Part shown: one piece after another, positions 53,701-64,000 of the stretch
Layout: every line of letters starts with the position of its first letter
Numbering within the stretch: position 1 is the stretch's first letter
NCBI RefSeq assembly: GCF_024713945.1
Contig: NC_134678.1
Coordinates: forward strand, 2,356,001 to 2,420,000
Length of the DNA: 64,000 nt
From: Dermatophagoides farinae
Taxonomy: Eukaryota; Arthropoda; Arachnida; Sarcoptiformes; Pyroglyphidae
Direction: 5' to 3'
Program-made: the position numbers and the translations under genes
The notes under the pieces: generated by a model
Seen by the model: the letters and a program-made list of their open reading frames with translations, nothing else
What the model was told of the DNA's origin: nothing
The model's database searches: none

Positions 53701-55379
53701 AATTTGTAAAAAAAATAAAAACGGGCAAGCGTTGGTGTTGAAAAATGCAAACAAAACAAAGCACACCGAATACAAGCAATGGATTCATTCTCTCTCTACC
53801 TATGGCTTGTTGTATGGCGGTGGTAGTGGCGGTGGCAATTTGTTAAGAATCAATTTCAAAATGAAATTCTATCACACACCTGAGCTTTATATTTCATATT
53901 ATATTCACACAGTTTAAGTGATGATTGAGAAAAAAAAAGATATTTTTCACTTCCTTGTTGAGATAAATAATTACTGGTAAAAGTGGCGAAAAAAAAATCA
54001 CTAATTGATACCTTATGAAATAATGGAAGTGAAGCCAACTTTTTTTTTATTTCATTTCCATCGTTATTATATACAGTTCATTATGTTTGATGGATAGGTA
54101 TTGAAAATTAACATTGTGTATGTAACATAACATTAACGGTACATTTTTCTGCTTTTTTCACCATCATCATCATCATTTTTACAAAAATGTTCCATTGATT
54201 CACTTTGAAAGATAGAGAAAAAGATGAATAGATAGAGGAGTAGAGGGAGGTGAAAAAGAAAAAAAAGTTTTTTCGCATTCCGAATACAATTTTCCTTCCA
54301 CACATAACTATCGAACTAAAGATGAGCAAAAAAAAAAAAAATTATTCTCCATTGTGGACACAAACTTACAATAACAGTGTGTTGATGTTTTGTTTGGTTA
54401 GTAAAAACTAACTTATCTCTGGCTCTTGTATGTCTGGATTAAATTTATACCGGTCAGAATAACGGCATTTGTTTAGCCTGCCTGGTTTTTTTTGAGAATA
54501 GAATGCAATTCACAATTCACAACAGGGAATTCATTTGGCAGAATAATTGAAAATAGAACTTTTCTCATTTTATTTCATATACAATCGCTTTTGAATTATT
54601 ATTATGATTAATAATAAAACAGGAAAAAAAGTCCGATAAACTTTCTTTATACCTTCACATCATCAACATTATTTTCACCTTTTATTGCCGATATATCGAT
54701 AATGGTTCAGACATTAATATAACTTTCCAACTTTTCAAGAATATAAGAATATACTCAATGAATGTAATATCGTACCAATTCTTATTTAGCTGAGTTTTCC
54801 TTTTTTTTTCTATCGTTGTTCATATTTTATCGGATAATAATAATAATAACATTTAAAAGGAAGAAAATTCAAGCATAATAAAAAATTATGTCCATGTCTG
54901 TCAACGATTATTTGATAGAAAACAAAAATATTTAATACTACTATATTGGCTATAAATGTTAAATCTTATTACTATTTTGACCATAAAATTTACCTGATCT
55001 AAACATTTGTTAAATAAAGTGTATAATAATAGTATATAATACTTTAAATCAGTATCATATTAAAAAAAACTTTGATCCCTTACAAAATAAATGAATGAAT
55101 GAATGAATATAATATACTTACAAATAATGGGATTAACGCAACTGTTTATATAGCCAAGCCATAGAAAAAAATCGGTAACAAAATTCGGTACAAATTCTTG
55201 ATATGAACGAGATAATGGTGACAATAATGCATTGATAAAAAATGGTAGCCAACAAATCACGAATACTCCTGGTATTTTTGTGGTATAAGTGATATAATCA
55301 TCAATTTAATTTTTTTGTTTTGTTTGTTCCATATTCAATAGAAAGGATATATATGTTGTAAAGTTGATGGTGACGATGT

Positions 55380-55426
<47 letters not shown>

Positions 55427-58400
55427 GTGAATGCCAATCCCGATTATGCAGCAAAGTGCATGGTGGAAAAACGAATAATGGAATCAAGAAAATAAAATAA
55501 AAAATGAGCAAAAAAAAAATATAGAAAAGAAAATTAGCATTTAATTAGCTCTAGAGATATATATGTAAAAAAGAAGAAGAAGGAGATGGAAAAAAACGAA
55601 GCAGAAAAATATACAAATTTGTTTAATATATAAATTTCATTCAAGTCAAAGTGTGTGTGTGTGTGTTCATTCTTTACATGTAGAATATTCTATACATTGG
55701 TGCCATTTTATTCATAAGAATGAAATGGATGGATGAATGAATAAATAGATATACTGGTACTTAGTAAATGAATAGCAGCAATGATAATAATAATAATATT
55801 AATCAGTCACGTTTTTCGTTGTTGTTGTTGTTGTTGTTGTTTATCTAACCTTGTGTAATGCCAATATTTTTGTATGTATGTGAGATAGAAAATTGAATAA
55901 AGTTTTTTTTTTGGATAATTGAAAATGTCGGATGTGTAGCATGTGAATGAATAAATGATATAATAGTAAGGTAAGGTGTGATTTTTTCCTATTTTTTTTT
56001 TATATTAAACATCACCAATGTTTTTTTTTGTTAAATCAATATATGGACAATACACGATGACAAGCAATTTTTTTTTGTCTTTTCTGGTGTTTTTTTTTTC
56101 ATTACTGTCAATGAATTCAAGAAAAACTTTTCAGATAAACAAATCCTTCATTTAATCCAATCAATGACATTTTTATCATTCGAAATATATAAACATCACA
56201 CAAGTATTAATACCAATATATATAATATATATCAAAACTTGATAGTCATCATTATCATCATCAGATAAATAGATAGATAAATAAACAAATAAATTGATTG
56301 ATAATACAATTTGTCTTTATATAAATTGTCCTAAAGCTAAGTGTATGTGTATGTTTTCTCTTCCGATAATTCACACATATAAGAACTTGAAAATAAATGG
56401 CTATCAAAATATAACAACAACAACAACAACAATAACAAAAGTTTTGTGGAAAAAAAAGATAAGAAGCTAGCGGCAAAACAAAATCAATAAATATCAGATC
56501 AGATTCATTTCTTTATTATTGTTCTTTTTTTTCGTCTATGATCAAAATCTTTGTTTAAGGCAGATGAAAATACCAATCCATATCGATATCGTACTGTCAA
56601 TACGATGCCAACCGATAAAGACAAACATCTGTCAAAATGATGGCCATATTGGAGACATTGGACACATATGCTACAAACCTTATAGTTTGATGATGGACAA
56701 AACAATATTTATTATGTCAATGTCAAATATTATGATCAATAAATTTTCTTTTGATTTTGTTTTTTTTTTCTATCAACAAAAATTAGACCGATATTAGGCC
56801 AAACACACAATATCATTTGATGTTTAAAAACATAAATAAAGCGTTCAGATTCTTATTTATAAACGTAATATATCTATCTGATAGGTATTTTGATTTTTGT
56901 TTTTTTTTCTATCGACAAATAGAGGGATAGAATCATCAATAGAATTTTCAAAGTCGTATACAAGAGAAAAAAACGCTTACCAGTAATGATCGCTAATGTT
57001 TTAGCTGCTTTACGTTCACGTTTAGATTCAACGGATTCTTTTTGATGTGATTTATTTGTCTGTTGATATTGTTGTTGTTGTTGATGATTTTTATGATTTT
57101 CATGATGACAATGATGATGATGATCATGATTATAATTTAGTTGATTCAATGTTGTTGATATTGATGATGGCATTTTTGTGAAATTTGATATTAAATTCTG
57201 TAATAATTGTTGTTGTTGTTGTTGTGAATGGTGATGATGATTACTAGACATTGTCACTTCACTTTGTGTAGATGGTTTTGTCGTTGTTGGTGAATTATTA
57301 CTTGGCACAGTTTGATTGGAAACTGAAAAATTTTCATTACCATCATCAATATCATCATTAGTTCTACGATGAATGGCTATTACATGGTCACCAATACGAA
57401 AATCATTGATAGGGTTATTATTATTTGCTAAATTATCATTAATAATAATAGTTTTTTCATCATTATTATCATTATCATTATTGACGATTAAAGTATTATT
57501 CAATTGTCGTTGTTGAAATTGATCGATTGATGATAAATCTTGCAAACCAGAATCTATTTCTCTATATGAACTATTTTGTTCTGGTTGTTGTTGTTGTTGT
57601 TGTTGGCACTTGTTTACTTGAACATACAAATTATCACCATCATCATTATCATCATTTTTATTACTATTATAATCATCATTATCACTTGAAACATTTCTGT
57701 TAATAACAATAACATTATGAAAATTTTCATGATGACGATCATTTACATTAGAATTATGATTATAATGATGTTGTTGTTGTTGTTGTTGTTGATGATGATG
57801 AGTATCTAAAATTTTGATAACATTGTTGTTGGTGTTCAATTCTATTTGTTGAATATTATTTATGTCTACAACAACGACAGCATTAGCATCGGAATCATTA
57901 TCATCAACGGCTACATCATTATTTTTGTTACTGATCTTATTACAAATACTATCATCACCATCACTATTATTATCGGCTTTAGTTCCATCCAAAATAGTAG
58001 TTGAGCCCACAGAACAATCGTTAATTTTTTGTTCTTTTTGTCGCCGCCGTTTGCTTTTTTCTAGATCAAAATCGACCACAAGCGAATCATCATCATTCTT
58101 ATCGTATTTGTCATCATCATCATCATCATAATAGGGTGATATCAATTTATTGGATTTTTCACGATCAATATTGGCACACTTATGGTTGTTCGATTTATTA
58201 TTTGTAAATATAATATTATTGTCATGTCCAGAATCATTCATGACCATTATTTGGTCGGCTATTCTAATGTCATTATTATTTATAATAATTTGATTGCTTT
58301 CAATCTTAACATCATCATGACTATTATCATGATGATCATGATCCCCATTTGATGATGATATGGATAAATTCTTCGGAATATTTGTCCGTTGATTCTGACA

Positions 58401-59354
58401 ATGATTAGCATCGTCATTGTGTTTCAACAACCTCATCATCATCATTGTATCATTATTATTTTTATACACATTCAACACAGATTTCGAAGTTTTATTGATC
58501 ATCGTTTCTGTTATTATTTGTTGAGAATTATTGTATGATGATGTTAGTGGACGTCGATCATCATCATTATTATTATCATCATCACGAACAACAACAAGAT
58601 CATCATGATTTTTATTGCTCGTATATTTAAGCGTATGTAATAATGGCTGTGTAGCAGAATTTGTTGAACTTGAACTTTCTTCAGCTATAATTGAGCAATC
58701 AGGATTTTGTATGATTGGATGATCTTTTTTGTTTATCATATTTCCATCACTAAAATAATGATGATGATGATGAGATGGACTTATGGATACATCAGGATCC
58801 GTTGATGATTCATAGCTGGTCATTGTTAGATGCGTTGTTGTTGTTGTTGTTGTTTTGGCTGTAGATGCATCAATTGATAACTTTTTATTATGATTAAAAT
58901 TCTCTTCAGTAGGTGTTGATGATGATGATCTATTACTGTTATCATTGACATCTTGATTAGTGTTTGGATATTTAATGGACGGAGGTAGTTTAGGTTGTGA
59001 ATTTTTTCGATGTTGAACAGTTGTTGATGTATTGGCACAATTATTTGATTCATGGCTATCAATCGATTCATCAATACATAGTTCAACATTATGTGAAACA
59101 ATATCAGAAGTTGGATGGTTATGTTCCTGTAAATATTCGGCTGCACTATATTTTGCTAATTTTTTTCGTAAATTAAATCGTGTTTTCAATCCTTTGGCAC
59201 TTGATGGTGATGGATAATTATTATCATTATTAACTGTATCCAATGGTACATTAGTAATATCGGATGTTTGTCCAGATTTTGTTGCTGCTGTTGTTTTCAT
59301 TGCAATCAATGAAACTTTATTACCAGGTTTGTGACGAATTCTTTTTCGGGCAAC
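50790..59354 (-). CDS. 5-HT1: Aminergic GPCR, 5-HT1-like serotonin receptor, 3' part only
   Basis: Three exons visible: 59354-56981 (end of TM5 and all of ICL3), 55268-55122 (TM6-TM7) and 50893-50790 (tail), with introns of 1712 and 4228 bases; 874 residues, N-terminus missing. The first exon opens [15 protein letters not shown], the basic start of ICL3, and closes [18 protein letters not shown]6 follows with CWLPFF, then TM7 [13 protein letters not shown] and, across the last junction, Y, completing NPxxY. The tail reads [19 protein letters not shown] and ends SAKAARV. The [36 protein letters not shown] combination is closest to insect 5-HT1A-type receptors, which couple to Gi and lower cAMP. 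ICL3 is about 780 residues and full of Asn/Asp/His/Gln/Ser runs. TM1-TM5 are expected beyond 64000. Confidence 0.85.
52871..53002 (-). CDS. Exon-like island inside the receptor intron
   Basis: From a weak acceptor (gtgtcaag|GAA) the minus frame reads [39 protein letters not shown] and KQK to TGA at 52871: 43 codons of normal composition, GC-richer than the flanks. Its phase does not suit the TM7 exon (T+GA makes a stop), so it would belong to a nested gene or be a relic. No family recognised; part of the plus strand is open as well. Confidence 0.25.
   Translation of the reverse strand, partial: EKIVSSFVYSPGDNQIYSQKGNLFFVTESSTQARIPKSLFKQK
54408..54481 (-). CDS. Possible alternative last exon of the 5-HT1-like receptor
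   Basis: Acceptor (aaaaaaaaccag|GC) and a frame to TAG at 54408. The TM7 exon ends with one base (T), which with GC makes TGC, and the frame then runs [23 protein letters not shown]. Splicing here instead of to 50893 would give NPII-C plus a 23-residue tail, destroying the NPxxY tyrosine and helix 8. Phase agreement is one in three by chance. It is 640 bases below the TM7 exon on the same strand. Confidence 0.3.
55269..56980 (-). other. Intron between ICL3 and TM6 exons of the receptor
   Basis: 1.7 kb, bounded by donor ACTG|gtaagc and acceptor aataccag|GA. It contains a 41-base poly(T), (TTG)n at about 55820-55840, and other simple repeats. No coding signal. Confidence 0.8.
55385..55425. repeat. 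Poly(T) run, 41 bp
   Basis: The longest homopolymer of the window. On the minus strand it is a poly(A) directly after a GC-richer 45-base segment (55426-55475). Confidence 0.95.
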
Positions 59355-62300
59355 CTAATACAAATTACAAAGATGAACAGAAAGGAAAGTAAAAAAAAAA
59401 AATTAAAAACATTAGTTCACAGGATAAAAAGCTTTTATTATGAAAGATTCTTCTTGGAAAAAACAAGATAATGATTTTTTTTCACTCTCAATTTAATTAC
59501 AAAAAAAAACTTAATCACAAACAATTAATGAACAAAAAAGCTAGCAAAAAAAAATGACAAATAATTTCAATGTTATTCATTAAAATTATGCAACTAATTA
59601 CTACGTCGTATACGAAAACATTGATGGCGGTGGTTGAAATGGCTGTTTTTCTGTTTCATTTGCTTTTTTTTTGTTCACATTAAAACATTTCTACTATTCA
59701 TAAATTAAATAGCAAATGAAATATATGATGAAATTCACTGTTTTCTTTTTGCATTTGTTTGTTTGTTTGTTTATCATTTGTCATGATTGTCATCAACAAT
59801 ATAATGATATAAATTATCATTAAATGTAATCATTGTAATGGGAAAAAAATTGAATAACTTTAAATGAACTATATATATATATATATATTCTATTCACAAA
59901 TACTTTGTTGTTTTTAATTTAAAACAACAAATCTTCATTCCATTCATCATGATGATGGTGATAATGATGATGATGAAGATGGATGACAAACTGTATGAAG
60001 ATTTTGTTGATTCCTAAAAAATATTATGGGAAATCAAAATCATTTTTCTTATATAACTTGAAATCAAACAAAAATCTGAAACATACAATGAAAAAAAAAT
60101 TTGAATTTTATTTGCTTTCTGAGGTCTTTACAGTGTGAAATTATTGATTTTCAATTTATAAATACTTTTTTTTTGAACATTCAATACAGACACAAAGAAA
60201 AATTTCTAAAAGTTTTTTACATTTTTTTTCATTCAATTCCGATACTAGAATTGTATCGAAAAAAGACTGAATTCTGTATTCTGTCTGTATGAAAATTTTT
60301 TTGCCATGTTTTCTTTTCCAAGAATAGCAAATTGTTCAACCGAAAAAGTTATTGTTTGTTCATTTCAATCATGAATGAGAAAAAAAAGGGTTGACAAATA
60401 TCGAAATTTTTTTTTGTTCAAATTCAAAAGTGAATTTAACAATCAAATTTCCAAAAAATATACAAACACAACTTTATGAATTGAAATGATGAAATCACAA
60501 CGGAAAGAACTTTTCATTTGTGATATTTGATGTGGGAGATTATTATTGTAATTGTTATTATCATCATCATTGAATGATATCATTATCATCGTCTGTATTG
60601 TCAAAATGGATAAAAAGTTTTTCGTAAATTAATTTATGTTGAGCAGAAAAGAAAAAGAAAAATAAAAATTTGTAATTATTATCATTAATACATGAGTAAA
60701 ATGAACGAGAAAAAAACTACTGCATGCTACAAAAACAAACAAATATAAACACAATCATTTCATTCGGTGAGTATTTTATTTTATTATTTTTTTTTTTGGT
60801 TGGTTTTCGAACGACAATGAAACGTTGAAAAAAAATCAATAATTAAGCAGCTAAAAGTAAATTACAAAAAAAACGATAATTCTATTTCTATATTTGCTCA
60901 TTTGACAACAACAACTACAACTTTTGTCTATGATGAAAATGATTGACAAATTTTTTTTTTTGAAAATTTTACGAAAAAAACGAACAATGTTTGGACAAAT
61001 TAAATAAATTAAAATAAAAAATGCATACAAAACACAAACACACACGCACACACATTACACTATAACTGAATACAAAAAGTGAAGCAACAACAACAAAAAA
61101 GTTTCACATCCTTGTGCATTGAATCGGATAAACCACTTTAAGCAACAACAACAACAACAACAAAAAAACTGACATAAAACTATTGGAAAAATGGGGTGGA
61201 AAATGTTTTTTTTTTTTACTACAAACTAATTTAAATATCAATTGGCAAAGAATCATTCTCGTCAATAACATTTCTGTTCACATTGATTGGCATATAAAAT
61301 TCTCTATTTTTTTTTTAAATTTAACAAAAAAAAGTAGTAAATTCATGGAAAAACAACTGCAACTTTTTTTTTCACTTGCTGTTTCTTTTGTAACAGAATT
61401 CATGAATACATTGAATGTAAATTTGAAAACGACATGACCAAACTATAAATGCCTTCTAGACATATAATATATACAACACATTGTTATCGTCATCATTACA
61501 AGCAACAACAACAACAACAAAAAAATTGTCCGAATATTTTATTCGTTTGATTATTCACATTTTTCTTTACCATTTTATTTCATCATCAATATTTTACGAT
61601 GTTTCAACGGAATTTTTTTTCTTCTCTCTGTCTATCTATACATTTCATTCTTTTCCCGGTTTCTTATACAAAAAAAAACTATCAAGAAAAAAAATTCAAT
61701 TTTCAAATCCAACGAAAAAAAAAGAATTCTATACTTTAAAAAAATGTAACTCAAAAAAACGGAACTGAAAACTAGACTGGAATCGAATCGCGAAAAGAAA
61801 ATCACAACAATAACAATGATAATAATAATAACAAAGAATCAATGGGAACATTTACTTACGAAAAATGAGACAAAATACAAAAGAGAAGAAAAAATAACGA
61901 AAACAAAATTGAATTAAATCAACAACAAAAGTGATTCTTATTAGCATAAATTTTGATAGCAAAAAAAAAAAAAAAAAAAATTCTATTACTTATACATAAA
62001 AACCAAACTGACCTATCAACCACCAAAGACTGGACGAGAATAATATACATATGAAAATACTGGCCACGAACCATGAAACAAATAAATTTCTATACAAAAA
62101 AAAAAAAAAAACAAAAAAACAAACGCATGTAATTAAACACACACACACACATGCATACAATTTATATGCAAACATGTTCCAAAAGATAAGAATAAAAAAA
62201 AGTACAACCATACATCTTGGGGTTAAATAATTCTGCATTTCAAATCTTGTTTACAACATGAATTTCTCTTTCTTTCTCACACACACACACACACACAAAC

Positions 62301-64000
62301 AGTGATCGTTTATTGTTTTATTCTAATTCAAAGATTTTTCAAGTTTCAATGAATAATCTTGATGTACTTTCCAAAAATAAAATTTCAAGCATCACAATAA
62401 TGTCTAATCTGATATCATTTAGTACGGTTATCACATTAACATTCAAAACAATTGAGACAAAAGGACAAAACATTTGTTTTGATGATGATTACAAATAGAA
62501 AAATAAAATCCCCCTTAATAAAATTATTATGTGATAAGAGAATATCGTTACTAACACCCAAATGGTGAAATGAAGATAAAAACACTGATTATTATGAAAT
62601 CTACAGACTATTTCTTTTTTCATAGTTTCATTCTCATTTTGTAACAAACAAAAACAAAATATTTCCAGTGCAAATCTCATCATCATCTACACATTGTTGG
62701 CCTCAATATCATTATTATAGAATTTCGAAACATTCCATTTTATCACTTTTTTCTTTTTCTGGTTCATTTTAGTTTGGTTACACATTTCCAATGAAAAAAT
62801 GATTTACACTGTGGCCCAACTAACGGTGATGATGATGATGATGATGATGATAACGACGAATGATAGATCGAGAATCATAATAGTTTTTGATGAAGAAATC
62901 AAATTACATTTAAGCAGTAGTGGAAAAAAAAATAAAACAAACTTTGTTAAATTGAAGAAACGATAAAATAACAAACAAACAGAAGAAAAAAAAATTAAAC
63001 TTAAAGCCAAACAAAATGAAATTCTTTTATTTTGTTGTTGACTAGATGTTTGTTAACATGCTTCGTTTAAGAGAAAAAAAAATTGAAGAAAACGTTTATC
63101 CTGTGAAAGAATTTTTTCTCCACAAAATAATAATGATGATGATTCAATCAATCTATTCCATTTATGATACAAGTTGCTGTTTTAGTTAGTTGTCAATGTT
63201 GGATTTAGGATTTAATTCCGAAATCCGTATGCTCTACACACATTTTTTTTTGTTAGTTTGGTTTTTTTTTCTCTGGAACGACATTGTGTGTCTGTAGATT
63301 TTTGTTGAGAAAAAAAATGGCAAAAGATTTTCTTTTCTATTTTAAAATTGCATCAACATTGATTAATTAACTAAATATATGATGATATAAAAGTCTTTGG
63401 GAGAAAAATCATTCAAAGAGGATTTCTCTTTATTTTAAGGATAAATTCATTCAAAAGATGATGACGTGGAGTATATATATACACACACACACCCATCATC
63501 ATCATCATCATCATCAGTTTTCTCAAAGATCATTAAACAAAACAACAAAAACGAATAATAATGAGAATGATATAAAAATAGCGAAACAAATTACACAACA
63601 AAAGGATAAATTAAGAAATTTCAATACTTTTTCCAATTGAATTGTACATCATCATCATCATCAGGGAATGAATGAATCATAAGTTTTTTTTCTTGCTTTT
63701 TTTTATTCATACCAACAAACGCACTTGCTTGTTTTTTTTGCCATTCAGAATTGACTAAATTAAAACGAAATGAAAATGGAATAAATAAAAAAAAAAAATT
63801 TTTTTTTTGTTTCTTCATCATTCAAATAAGAGTAAAAAAGCATGTCTACCGTCTTTATAATATTTGTTGGAATAAATATAAGAAAAATTTAATTTGATAT
63901 TGGCATGGTTTTATTGTTGTTGTCGAATTTATTTATTTATTTATAGTGGAAATCCATCAACACACAATCGGAAAAAAATGATTCTGTTCATGGATGGTGA
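59355..64000 (-). other. Probable intron of the 5-HT1-like receptor, runs off the window
   Basis: The ICL3 exon begins with an acceptor (tttgtattag|GTTGCC), and the segments before TM5 are not found up to 64000. I looked for DRYW-type and other TM2-TM5 signatures on the minus strand and saw none. The stretch is AT-rich with (CA)n, (CAT)n and (TTTG)n tracts; no gene is called. Confidence 0.6.

Larger units (their letters stand above)
50894..55121 (-). other. Last intron of the 5-HT1-like receptor
   Basis: 4.2 kb between the TM7 exon (donor T|gtaagt) and the tail exon (acceptor aaaaaacag|AT). It holds (CA)n, (CAT)n and two same-strand exon-like islands (52871-53002 and 54408-54481). A plus-strand frame at 53666-53917 is open for 83 codons but not supported further. 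Confidence 0.75.

Noticed and set aside
53666-53917. 83-codon plus-strand frame in the receptor intron
   Set aside because: Opposite strand also open, Lys/Asn-rich start, no splice or family evidence.
57862-58131. Plus-strand 89-codon frame in the receptor exon
   Set aside because: Antisense of the low-complexity ICL3 (Ser/Leu runs from repeated trinucleotides).

Overview
The window reads as animal nuclear DNA and most resembles a compact, AT-rich arthropod genome. An acariform mite of the house-dust-mite type is my best guess. The evidence is dense (CAT/ATG)n, (CA)n and (GA)n microsatellites, many A/T homopolymers, mostly 54-77 bp GT-AG introns, a Rebers-Riddiford cuticle protein, and the domain content of the genes. 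The species is an inference; I had no database.

Layout. 1.35-1.72 kb (+): a small secreted TIL-type cysteine-rich protein. 6.14-10.53 kb (-): a five-exon ZMYND11/BS69-like chromatin reader of 1378 residues. 12.60-14.03 kb (-): a three-exon ECSIT homologue, with a separate terminal-exon-like segment at 12.32-12.39 kb. 16.70-20.41 kb (-): a full eukaryotic 6-phosphofructokinase with two alternative last exons. 20.4-29.5 kb: mostly non-coding, holding a possible upstream Pfk exon (24.04-24.11 kb) and a GC-richer LTR-like block (23.0-23.76 kb). 29.55-30.83 kb (+): a four-exon RR cuticle protein. 30.8-50.8 kb: a long repeat-rich stretch without a recognisable gene but with several short exon-like islands. 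50.79-59.35 kb (-): the 3' half of an aminergic GPCR, closest to invertebrate 5-HT1 receptors, with an extraordinarily long third intracellular loop. Its first five transmembrane segments must lie beyond the right edge. 59.36-64.0 kb: apparently intron of that gene.

The genes form no operon or pathway. They are independent loci: chromatin reading, mitochondrial complex I assembly/Toll signalling, glycolysis, cuticle, serotonin signalling and protease inhibition. The most interesting signals are the tandem alternative C-terminal exons of Pfk, the roughly 780-residue low-complexity ICL3, AT-hooks in the ZMYND11 homologue, a 26-bp perfect palindrome containing a DRE motif, and a set of exon-like islands in the 31-48 kb stretch. 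Exon boundaries were read by eye from GT/AG sites, frame continuity and family alignment from memory. Short islands carry low confidence because AT-rich DNA scanned by eye yields chance frames.
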